Below are positions 6,147-12,475 of a stretch of DNA of 14,805 nt, piece by piece. Each line of letters opens with the position of its first letter. The first letter of the stretch is position 1. A program made the position numbers and the translations under genes. Source of the DNA: an uncultured Collinsella sp. (GTDB lineage: Bacteria; Actinomycetota; Coriobacteriia; Coriobacteriales; Coriobacteriaceae); the NCBI GenBank assembly GCA_900547505.1, contig URGY01000022.1, positions 1 to 14,805 on the forward strand, given 5' to 3'. The notes under the pieces were generated by a model that saw only the letters and a list, made by a program, of their open reading frames with translations, was not told the origin of the DNA and made no database searches.

Positions 6147-6611
6147 TTAGAAGTGGCGGCGGATGGCGTCGACCATGCCCTGGGACGTGGTCTGGCCGAG
6201 CACGTCGGCTGCGGCATCGGCGTCCATAAAGATGTTCATGAGCGCCTGCAGGGCCTCGACCTGGCCGCCCGGCTCGGCGATGCCCAGATTGATGACGATC
6301 TGCGCCGGCACCGGAGCGCCCATGCCAGCCATAGCGTTAAATGTCACGGGCGTGGCGGGCTTCACCACCGCGATATAGGGCTTGGCCACAAACCCCGGAT
6401 CGGTATGCGGAATGGCAATGTTTGCCGCCGGCATGGCAAGACCCGTGGGATAGGCATCCTCGCGCGTGCGAACGGCGTCGAGCCAACCGGATGCAATGTA
6501 GCCACGCGGGGCAAGCTCGCCCTCGAGCCGCGCAAACACCTCATCCGGCGTTGCACACTCCCAATCAAAAAACACTAGCTCAGGCGTAAACAGCGCTTCG
6601 TTATCCGCCAT
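6147..6611 (-). CDS. PTS sugar transporter subunit IIA (fructose/galactitol EIIA-2 family)
   Basis: This 154-residue cytosolic phosphocarrier resembles stand-alone EIIA proteins of the PTS_EIIA_2 family, closest by eye to galactitol-type GatA. It would take phosphate from HPr on the histidine in AIPHTDP (His69) and pass it to a partner EIIB. Other family blocks are the YPTGLAMPAANIAIPHTD segment (residues 54-71), the strand PYIAVVKPATPVTF, and VEALQALMNIFMD near 118-130. The ATG at 6609-6611 has GAGAGGTGA upstream. No EIIB or EIIC gene is in the window. It is either a remnant, a shared EIIA for components elsewhere, or a regulatory EIIA. It is read in the same direction as purN upstream but is separated from it by a strong terminator, so it should have its own promoter. 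Confidence 0.88.
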   Translation of the reverse strand: MADNEALFTPELVFFDWECATPDEVFARLEGELAPRGYIASGWLDAVRTREDAYPTGLAMPAANIAIPHTDPGFVAKPYIAVVKPATPVTFNAMAGMGAPVPAQIVINLGIAEPGGQVEALQALMNIFMDADAAADVLGQTTSQGMVDAIRRHF

Positions 6612-6688
6612 GCGCTCACCTCTCTCACCTAGTCACCTGCGACGTTCTTGAATGACTAGTCGTTAAAGACCGTCCCCGATGACTACCC

Positions 6689-6732
6689 AAAAACAAAAGG
6701 TGGCCACGCGCGCCTTGGCGCCAATGACCACC
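6689..6732 (-). terminator. Intrinsic terminator of the purF-purM-purN operon
   Basis: On the minus strand GGTGGTCA (6732 down to 6725) pairs with TGGCCACC (6706 down to 6699), allowing one G-U pair, across an 18-base loop that contains the palindrome TTGGCGCCAA. It is followed by TTTTGTTTTT (6698 down to 6689). It begins about 32 bases after the purN stop. Confidence 0.85.
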
Positions 6733-6764
6733 CTGACTACTCGGCTAAATTGTACTGTGCGCCG

Positions 6765-7466
6765 CTAGCCGCGAGGCGCGTCAATTGCGACCTTGCCGCT
6801 CTCCAGCACGTGGACGCGGCCGTCGGCGAGCATCTGCACGACCTCGGGATACAGCACGTGCTCAATCGCGTGGATGTGCTCCTCGAGCGTGTCGACGTCC
6901 CAGCCCTCCTCAACAGCCAGCGCGCGCTGGGCGATGATGGGGCCGTTGTCGTAGATCTCGTTGGCAAAGTGCACGGTCACGCCGGTCACCTTGACACCGC
7001 GCGCAAACGCGTCGTCGATCGCATGCGCACCGGTAAAGCTCGGCAGCAGCGCTGGATGCAGATTGACCACGCGGTTGGGAAACGCCGCCAGCAGAGGCGT
7101 GTGCACCATGCGCATGTAGCCGGCCATGACCACATACTCGCAGCCGCGCTCGAGAAGCTCGTGCGCGATGATCTCGTCGGCGGCAATAGGGTCGGCATAG
7201 ACATCCTTGGACAGCGTGAGCGTCTGGATGCCCGCGCGCTCAGCGCGCTGCAAACCCTTAGCCGAAGGACGGCTCGACACCACAAGCTCAATCGAAGCGT
7301 TGAGCTTGCCGGCAGCGATCAGATCGATCAGCGCCTGCAGGTTGGTACCCGAACCGCTGATGAGCACACCGATCTTGAGCGGCTCGGCCGTATCGGTGCC
7401 GGTCGGACGGGTGTAGGGCACAAAGCCCAGGCCCTCGGCAGCAGCCGTCTGCTCGTTAGCGCTCAT
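6765..7466 (-). CDS. purN: Phosphoribosylglycinamide formyltransferase (GAR transformylase)
   Basis: This enzyme transfers a formyl group from 10-formyltetrahydrofolate to GAR, step 3 of IMP synthesis. The 233-residue protein carries the family blocks: IGVLISGSGTNLQAL (residues 32-46, phosphate binding), VVMAGYMRM (112-120), NLHPALLPSFTGAHAI (135-150) with catalytic Asn135 and His137, and HFANEIYDNGPIIAQ (166-180) with the catalytic Asp173. The first ~29 residues form an extra N-terminal tail absent from the 212-residue E. coli enzyme, with no recognisable domain. The ATG at 7464-7466 lies inside the end of purM, an 11-base overlap, and no strong ribosome binding site precedes it, so translational coupling to purM is likely. 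An internal start closer to residue 30 is possible, but no Met codon is there. It is the last gene before the operon terminator. Confidence 0.96.
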   Translation of the reverse strand: MSANEQTAAAEGLGFVPYTRPTGTDTAEPLKIGVLISGSGTNLQALIDLIAAGKLNASIELVVSSRPSAKGLQRAERAGIQTLTLSKDVYADPIAADEIIAHELLERGCEYVVMAGYMRMVHTPLLAAFPNRVVNLHPALLPSFTGAHAIDDAFARGVKVTGVTVHFANEIYDNGPIIAQRALAVEEGWDVDTLEEHIHAIEHVLYPEVVQMLADGRVHVLESGKVAIDAPRG

Positions 7467-8559
7467 CGGAGTACACGACCTTACCGGAACCCTCGACGCA
7501 CTCGCCCACGCGGAACGGCTTCTCGCCTAGCGCGACCAGTGCCTCGGTCACGGCAGCCTCGTCCTCGGGGGAGACGATCAGGCACAGGCCGACGCCCATG
7601 TTGAAGGTCTTGCATGCCTCGTTGGGCGCGAGCTCGGCCTGACGCGACACGTAGGTGATGACGGGCGGAACATCCCAGCCCATCTCGGCGCCGTTGCGGG
7701 TGACCACGGCATCGACGTCGTCGGCGAGCGCGCGGTTGAGGTTCTCGGTAATACCGCCGCCGGTGATATGGGCAATGGCATGAACGTTGGCGCCGCCGCG
7801 CAGCAACTCCAGAATCGGCTTGACGTAGATGCGCGTGGGGGCCAGCAGGGCGTCTGCCAGCGAAGCGCCACCGAGCTCCTCGAGCGGACGGCTCAGCTCC
7901 TCGGCCTTAGCGGCAGCCTCGGGCGTGCCCGGCTTGATGCCGTCGACACCGATGACCTTGCGCACGAGCGAGTAGCCGTTGGAGTGCACGCCGGTGGAAG
8001 GCAGGCCCAGAATCACGTCGCCGGGGCGGACGTTCGCGGGGTCGAGCATCTTGGGACGATCGACAACACCCACGGTAAAGCCGGCAAGGTCGTAATCGGC
8101 GGGGGCCATGACACCCGGGTGCTCGGCCATCTCGCCGCCCACGAGCGCGCAGCCCGCGAGCTTGCAGCCGTCGGCCACGCCCTTGATAATCTTTGCCATG
8201 TGCTCGGCCTCAATGTGACCGATGGCAACGTAATCCAGGAAGAACAGCGGCTCGGCGCCCGAAGCCAAAATGTCATTGACGCACATGGCGACCAGGTCCT
8301 GGCCCACCGTCTCGTGACGGTCCATGATCTGGGCGAGCACGAGCTTGGTGCCCACGCCGTCGGTGCCGCTGATCAAGATCGGGTCTTCCATATCCTTAAG
8401 CGCGGCGGCCGAGAACAGGCCACCAAAGCCACCGATGCCGCCGATAACCTCGGGGCGGTTGGTGTCCTTGACCATCTGCTTAATAGCGTCGACGGCGCGG
8501 CCGCCCTCGGCGGTATCGACGCCGGCGTCCTCGTACGTCACATGCTTGCTGTCGCTCAT
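7456..8559 (-). CDS. purM: Phosphoribosylformylglycinamidine cyclo-ligase (AIR synthetase)
   Basis: This enzyme closes the imidazole ring, converting FGAM and ATP to AIR, step 5 of IMP synthesis. The 367-residue protein has the PurM order: VTYEDAGVDTAEGGRAVDAI at the N-terminus, IGGIGGFGGLF (39-49), the ATP-binding loop ISGTDGVGTKL (63-73), MCVNDILASGAEPLFFLDY (92-110), ALVGGEMAEHPG and the C-terminal HITGGGITENLNRAL. It is slightly longer than the 345-residue E. coli enzyme and appears intact. The ATG at 8557-8559 is preceded by GGAAGG. It overlaps purN by 11 bases and lies 157 bases downstream of purF. That spacer carries two GC-rich hairpins and a repeat core, so purF and purMN could be expressed at different levels from one transcript. 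Confidence 0.97.
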   Translation of the reverse strand: MSDSKHVTYEDAGVDTAEGGRAVDAIKQMVKDTNRPEVIGGIGGFGGLFSAAALKDMEDPILISGTDGVGTKLVLAQIMDRHETVGQDLVAMCVNDILASGAEPLFFLDYVAIGHIEAEHMAKIIKGVADGCKLAGCALVGGEMAEHPGVMAPADYDLAGFTVGVVDRPKMLDPANVRPGDVILGLPSTGVHSNGYSLVRKVIGVDGIKPGTPEAAAKAEELSRPLEELGGASLADALLAPTRIYVKPILELLRGGANVHAIAHITGGGITENLNRALADDVDAVVTRNGAEMGWDVPPVITYVSRQAELAPNEACKTFNMGVGLCLIVSPEDEAAVTEALVALGEKPFRVGECVEGSGKVVYSDER

Positions 8560-8583
8560 CTGAGCCTTCCTCTCCCACTACCG

Positions 8584-8602
8584 TGGCGCCGCGCGGGCGC
8601 CA
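8584..8602. repeat. 7-bp GC hairpin in the purF-purM spacer
   Basis: TGGCGCC (8584-8590), a loop GCGCG and GGCGCCA (8596-8602) pair perfectly. It lies about 25 bases upstream of the purM start on the transcribed minus strand. With no U-tract it is not a terminator. Confidence 0.6.
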
Positions 8603-8628
8603 AACGGTGCTCATAGTTGCGTTCATTT

Positions 8629-8655
8629 CGGCGCGTGCCATAACAGCACGCGCCG
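8629..8655. repeat. 10-bp GC hairpin in the purF-purM spacer
   Basis: CGGCGCGTGC (8629-8638) and GCACGCGCCG (8646-8655) pair perfectly around a 7-base loop. No U-tract follows on the minus strand (AAATGAAC). It is a candidate for mRNA stabilisation, processing or pausing between purF and purM. Confidence 0.65.
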
Positions 8656-8685
8656 TCATATCAACAAAACAGCAGGTAAAACCTA

Positions 8686-8705
8686 CCAAAATAAACCTGT
8701 CCCCA
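8686..8705 (-). repeat. REP-like core after the purF stop codon
   Basis: On the minus strand TGGGGACAGG (8705 down to 8696) is followed by TTTATTTTGG. This resembles the TTGGGGACAGGTTAAT start of the repeat at 6051. It begins about a dozen bases beyond the purF stop and looks like a short or degraded copy of the same family. Confidence 0.5.
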
Positions 8706-8716
8706 CATGGCAGATT

Positions 8717-10387
8717 TTAGGCCTCGCCGTGCTCCTCTTCCCAGCTGCGGTCGTCGTATTTCTCGACCACGGCGTCGTCGTCAAAGTGCAGCGGCTTGTC
8801 CAGGTTGCGGGGCTTAAAGCCCTCCATAAACTTGTCGCGGCCAAAGCTCTCGGGAATCGCCACGGGGTAGCGTCCGGTAAAGCACGCATCGCAGTAACCG
8901 CCCTTGGGCATGACCTTCAGCAGGCCCTCGACCGAAAGGAAGGCCAGCGAATCGGCGCCAATGTACTCGCAGATCTCGTCGACCGTCTTGTTGGCGCTGA
9001 TAAGCTGCGACTGCACGTCGGTATCGATACCGTAGAAGCACGGCCAGATGACCTCGGGCGAGTTGATGCGGATATGAATCTCCTTGGCGCCGGCGTTGCG
9101 CAGCATCTTGACGAGCTGCACCATGGTGGTACCGCGGACGATGGAGTCGTCGATGACGACTAGGCGCTTGCCCTCGATGTTGTCGCGCAGCGGGTTGAGT
9201 TTCATGCGAACGCCCATGGCGCGCAACTCCTGCGTGGGCTCGATAAACGTGCGTCCCACGTAGCGGTTCTTGATGAGGCCCTCGCCAAAGGGAATGCCGC
9301 TCTCGTGCGAATAGCCCTCCGCGGGCGGCAGGCCGGAGTCGGGCACGCCGATGACCAGGTCGGCCTCGACGGGCTCCTCATGTGCCAGCTGACGACCCAT
9401 GTCATAACGGCAGGCGTAGACGCTCTTGCCGTTCATGATGGAATCGGGGCGAGCAAAGTAGACCTGCTCAAAAATGCAGTTAGCAGGCTCTTCGGCGGCA
9501 GGCACGCCCTGCTCGGACACAAGGCCCTCGGCGCTGATGCGCAAAATCTCACCGGGCCGGACGTCGCGGACGTACTCGGCACCCACAATGTCGAGCGCAC
9601 AAGTCTCGGAGGCGACGACCCAGCCGCCGGCGCGGGTGACGTGGGTGGTGGCGTCGACCGTCGCGGCGCCGTCCTGCGACGGCAGCTGCGAAACGGATGC
9701 GGCATCGGCCTGGTCCAAGCCCTCGTCCACCAGCTTGCCCAGCACGAGCGGGCGAATGCCGTGCGGATCGCGGAATGCGTAGAGCGCCTGCTCGTTGATG
9801 AGCGTCATGGCGTAGCCGCCGCGCACGAGCTCCATGGTCTTGCGAATGCCCTCGCGCAGATGGCCTGTACGCTGAGTAAAGTAGCCGATGAGTTTAGTCG
9901 CGACCTCGGAATCCGAGTTGGAGAGGAACGGCACGCCCAGCTCGATCAGCTGGCGGCGCAGCTCGTCGGTGTTGACGAGGGTGCCGTTGTGCGCGAGCGC
10001 GATAATGACGCTGTTGATGGTAGAGAGGTGCGGCTGAGAGGCTTCCCAGCTCTTGGCGCCGGCGGTGCCATAGCGCACATGCCCCACGGCCAGCTGACCG
10101 GAGAGCGTCGACAAGTCGGCATTGGAGAACACACGGTCGAGCAGGCCCAGATCCTTGCGGACCATAACCGTACCGCCGTCACCAACAGCGATTCCCGCCG
10201 ATTCTTGGCCACGGTGCTGCAATGCACGCAGGCCAAAGTACGTCAGTCGAGCCACGTCGCGATCGGGCGCCCAGACACCAAAAACGCCGCATTCCTCATG
10301 CAGCTGGTCGGAGTCCGGATCATACGTCGACATGGCGTTCACCTGTCCCGCGGAACGCTCGGCCGCGCGGATGGTTTCTTGAGACAT
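8717..10387 (-). CDS. purF: Amidophosphoribosyltransferase (glutamine PRPP amidotransferase)
   Basis: This enzyme is the committed step of purine synthesis, moving glutamine amide nitrogen onto PRPP. The 556-residue protein has an N-terminal Ntn amidotransferase domain whose nucleophile is Cys33 (HEECGVFGVW), exposed by propeptide removal. RALQHRGQESAGI, VRYGTAGAKSW and AHNGTLVNTDE complete that site. The C-terminal phosphoribosyltransferase domain has the PRPP loop VVIDDSIVRGTT (410-421). Cys304, Cys450, Cys499 and Cys502 (ANCIFE, WPCFYG, YCDAC) match the four 4Fe-4S ligands of the Bacillus subtilis type. Residues ~219-254 are an extra segment between RPLVLGKL and GWVVASETCALD. Two starts are plausible: ATG at 10385-10387 with GAGGGGA, or Met19 at 10331-10333 with AGGTGA, which would give a 14-residue propeptide closer to the 11 residues of B. 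subtilis. It is the first gene of the purF-purM-purN operon. Confidence 0.97.
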   Translation of the reverse strand: MSQETIRAAERSAGQVNAMSTYDPDSDQLHEECGVFGVWAPDRDVARLTYFGLRALQHRGQESAGIAVGDGGTVMVRKDLGLLDRVFSNADLSTLSGQLAVGHVRYGTAGAKSWEASQPHLSTINSVIIALAHNGTLVNTDELRRQLIELGVPFLSNSDSEVATKLIGYFTQRTGHLREGIRKTMELVRGGYAMTLINEQALYAFRDPHGIRPLVLGKLVDEGLDQADAASVSQLPSQDGAATVDATTHVTRAGGWVVASETCALDIVGAEYVRDVRPGEILRISAEGLVSEQGVPAAEEPANCIFEQVYFARPDSIMNGKSVYACRYDMGRQLAHEEPVEADLVIGVPDSGLPPAEGYSHESGIPFGEGLIKNRYVGRTFIEPTQELRAMGVRMKLNPLRDNIEGKRLVVIDDSIVRGTTMVQLVKMLRNAGAKEIHIRINSPEVIWPCFYGIDTDVQSQLISANKTVDEICEYIGADSLAFLSVEGLLKVMPKGGYCDACFTGRYPVAIPESFGRDKFMEGFKPRNLDKPLHFDDDAVVEKYDDRSWEEEHGEA

Positions 10388-10428
10388 GGCATCCCCTCAG
10401 AGCCTCGTATTTTGGCGTTACCCGCCTT

Positions 10429-10434
10429 ATTATA
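10429..10434 (-). promoter_or_regulatory. Candidate purF promoter -10 box
   Basis: A perfect TATAAT on the minus strand lies 41 bases upstream of the purF ATG, predicting a leader of about 35 bases. No TTGACA-like -35 sits at 16-18 bases, where the sequence is G-rich (GGGGGA). An activator or a non-consensus -35 may be involved. The short leader argues against a riboswitch. Confidence 0.5.
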
Positions 10435-10617
10435 CGCACGGCGCGACACGCTCCCCCGCGCATGAGCAGCGCTTTTTAAAAGCCCACCGAGCTAATAATC
10501 CGTTTTGCGGCCAAACATTTTATCGGTCTGCCCAGTGCAAGCGCCCGCGCTCCCAGATGGCCGCCACGTCCACCGTTGGGGATTACAAAGTTGCAATTGG
10601 GACGTTCGTCCTGTCTT

Positions 10618-10646
10618 TTGGCAGGTCGGCGGCGTATCCTTATAAC
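10618..10646 (+). promoter_or_regulatory. Sigma-70-type promoter of the CmpB-like gene
   Basis: TTGGCA (10618-10623), exactly 17 bases, then TATAAC (10641-10646): each box matches the consensus at five of six positions with ideal spacing. The predicted start near 10653 leaves a leader of about 20 bases. A small inverted repeat, CCTGTC-TTTT-GGCAGG, overlaps the -35 box and could be an operator. Confidence 0.7.
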
Positions 10647-10672
10647 CTACAACAAAGCGAGAAAGGTTCTGT

Positions 10673-11902
10673 ATGAATCGAAACGAACTCGACCCCAGCG
10701 TCCCCAGCGCCACGGAGGTCAAGAAGATCCCCCTCGTCATTAAGGTGTACGCCGTCCTGTGCATCCTGTCCGGCGTGGGCACGCTCCCGTCGGTCGCCGC
10801 CTTTATGTGGCAGGTCATCACCGCACTCATCAACGGCAACGCCGCCGCCAAGCTCGGCGACAACACGCTCGTCGCGGTCGGACTGATTGTCGCCGGCATC
10901 ATGCTCTCGGCTGCCAGTGCCGTCATCCTGATCATCTTTGGCCTGGACCTTATCAAAAACCAGCGCCGCAACGCCGCCCGCCTGTCCTACATCCTTATCG
11001 CATTTACCGTCGTCGAGCTTTTGGTCGACGTGATGCTCCAAGGCATCGGACCCTTCCTGCTGCGCCCCGCCGTCCAGCTCGTCATCCTCATCGCACTTTC
11101 GGCCACCGTCGACCCCACGCTGCGCCAGGAGCGCGAACTCCAGCGCCGCCTGCAGGAGATGCTCGACCGCGACGCCGCGGACGAGGGCATGCTCGGCCGC
11201 GATGAAACCGGCGAGGGCTACATCAAGCTCAACTACTTCAACCTGTTCTGGGTATTCCTCGTCTGCTGCGTGCTCGGCCTGATCGCCGAGGACATCTGGC
11301 ACATGACGGTCAACGATCCAGGCGTCTACCAGGACCGCGCCGGCATGCTGTTTGGTCCCTTCAGCCCCATCTATGGCTTTGGTGCCGTACTCATGACCAT
11401 GGTGCTCAACCGCTTCTATAAAAAGAACCCCATCATCATTTTCCTGGTAAGCGCTGTGCTCGGCGCGAGCTTTGAGGTGTTCGTGGGCTGGTTTATGCAG
11501 ACCTCATTTGGCGTGGTCTCGTGGAGCTACTCGCACATGAAGCTGTTCGGCATGCCCGACCCGCTCGCCGTCCTTACGGGCGGACGCACCTGCACGGGCT
11601 TTGCCTGTCTGTGGGGCCTGGGTGGCCTTATCTGGATCAAGCTGCTGCTGCCGAGGCTGCTCAAGCTCATCAACATGATTCCGTGGAAGAGCCGCTACTC
11701 CGCTACCGTCATCTTCACCATCATTATGCTGGTCGATGGCGTTATGACGCTGCAGTCGCTCGATTATTGGTATCAGCGCGTCAACGACACGGAACCGGAT
11801 ATTCCCGTTGCGCAGTTCTACGGCAAGTACTTCGATAATGACTTTATGGAGAATCGCTTCCAGAGCATGACCATGAGCCCCAAGGATGCGACGCGCGTGT
11901 AG
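10673..11902 (+). CDS. CmpB-like putative ABC transporter permease (type IV) membrane protein
   Basis: This 409-residue multi-pass membrane protein has two parts. The N-terminal half has about four hydrophobic segments (near residues 20-46, 65-93, 103-123 and 130-145) followed by a charged linker, RQERELQRRLQEMLDRD (151-167). The C-terminal half matches by eye the CmpB / putative ABC-transporter type IV family: YFNLFWVFLVCCVLGLIAED (188-207), then the hallmark MLFGPFSPIYGFGAVLM (225-241), further spans near 253-275 and 308-330, and VDGVMTLQSL near 354-363. The family name implies an ABC permease, but no ATPase is adjacent and the function is unproven. The ATG at 10673-10675 has GAGAAAGG upstream and a good promoter. 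It is read divergently from purF and convergently with the MoaE-like gene, so it is probably monocistronic. Confidence 0.82.
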   Translation: MNRNELDPSVPSATEVKKIPLVIKVYAVLCILSGVGTLPSVAAFMWQVITALINGNAAAKLGDNTLVAVGLIVAGIMLSAASAVILIIFGLDLIKNQRRNAARLSYILIAFTVVELLVDVMLQGIGPFLLRPAVQLVILIALSATVDPTLRQERELQRRLQEMLDRDAADEGMLGRDETGEGYIKLNYFNLFWVFLVCCVLGLIAEDIWHMTVNDPGVYQDRAGMLFGPFSPIYGFGAVLMTMVLNRFYKKNPIIIFLVSAVLGASFEVFVGWFMQTSFGVVSWSYSHMKLFGMPDPLAVLTGGRTCTGFACLWGLGGLIWIKLLLPRLLKLINMIPWKSRYSATVIFTIIMLVDGVMTLQSLDYWYQRVNDTEPDIPVAQFYGKYFDNDFMENRFQSMTMSPKDATRV

Positions 11903-11923
11903 CGCCCACCGCGCCCAAAACGT

Positions 11924-11964
11924 AAAATGCCCGCCGGTATCACACGTACCGGCGGGCATTTTTA
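11924..11964. terminator. Bidirectional intrinsic terminator
   Basis: A perfect 16-bp stem (11924-11939 with 11947-11962) around a 7-base loop has an A-run on its left and T-run on its right flank. It can terminate the CmpB-like gene on the plus strand and the MoaE-like gene on the minus strand, whose stops lie on either side. Confidence 0.92.
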
Positions 11965-11992
11965 TAAACGACCCTTCTATCGACGCAAGCCT

Positions 11993-12412
11993 CTACGCCT
12001 CGCGCTCGACCTCACTCACACATTCGTTCTTGATGGTGCCAACGAGCGCCTGCAGCGCATCGACCACATGCGGGCGAATGTCCCCGCCAATGAGCACGAG
12101 CATGATGTCGTCACCTACGGCAAGCTCGCCGCTTGCCAGCCACACGCGCACATAGCCGATACCCGGCATCGCGCGCGTGGCCTCGATAGCAGCCTGCACC
12201 TTGCTGGCGTCGTAGCCGAACACCATGCCGCCCACCTTGTGGCCCGGCGCCACGCCATCGGTCTCGACACCGCGCGCCTCGGCCTTGGGCGTCGCGCGCA
12301 CCACACCGTTATGTGTCAGATACATACCGCACGCAGGTGCCGACGAATCGGCCTTGGCCTCGCGCAGCCAAGCATCAACCGAAGGCATCGTTTTGCCATT
12401 CTCGAGCATCAT
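11993..12412 (-). CDS. Diverged MoaE-like protein (molybdopterin synthase large subunit family)
   Basis: This 139-residue cytosolic protein resembles MoaE, which with MoaD makes molybdopterin from precursor Z. The likeness is in the order of elements: an N-terminal CGMYLTHNGVVRATP resembling GAVVTFTGKVR, a helix DASKVQAAIEATRAMPGI, then VRVWLASGELAVGDDIMLVL resembling VIHRIGELWPGDEIVFV, and a final helix DALQALVGTIKNE. Aligned by eye, the histidine of the conserved HR pair is replaced by Ile and the second conserved C-terminal lysine is missing, while one lysine in the last helix is kept. Activity is therefore doubtful. There are two ATG codons in tandem at 12407-12412; AAGGGAG upstream is better spaced for the second. 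It lies 63 bases after the sortase gene on the same strand. No other molybdenum cofactor gene is in the window. Confidence 0.6.
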   Translation of the reverse strand: MMLENGKTMPSVDAWLREAKADSSAPACGMYLTHNGVVRATPKAEARGVETDGVAPGHKVGGMVFGYDASKVQAAIEATRAMPGIGYVRVWLASGELAVGDDIMLVLIGGDIRPHVVDALQALVGTIKNECVSEVEREA

Positions 12413-12430
12413 TTCTCCCTTACCGTCGTC

Positions 12431-12466
12431 GAGTAGCCAATTTGGAACGGGGCTTTTTAGCTACTC
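12431..12466. repeat. Inverted repeat between sortase and MoaE-like genes
   Basis: GAGTAGC (12431-12437) and GCTACTC (12460-12466) flank a 22-base loop, CCAATTTGG followed by a GC- and T-rich part. It fills most of the 63-base gap and lacks a U-tract on the transcribed minus strand. It may be another short interspersed repeat. Confidence 0.45.
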
Positions 12467-12475
12467 TCGAACAAC

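Noticed and set aside
9305..10465. 386-residue plus-strand open frame
   Set aside because: It is antisense to purF, where all catalytic and Fe-S residues are readable on the minus strand.
10388..10672. Purine riboswitch or PurR site upstream of purF
   Set aside because: The likely -10 box leaves a leader of only about 35 bases, too short for a riboswitch aptamer, and I see no purine-riboswitch core or clear paired operator.
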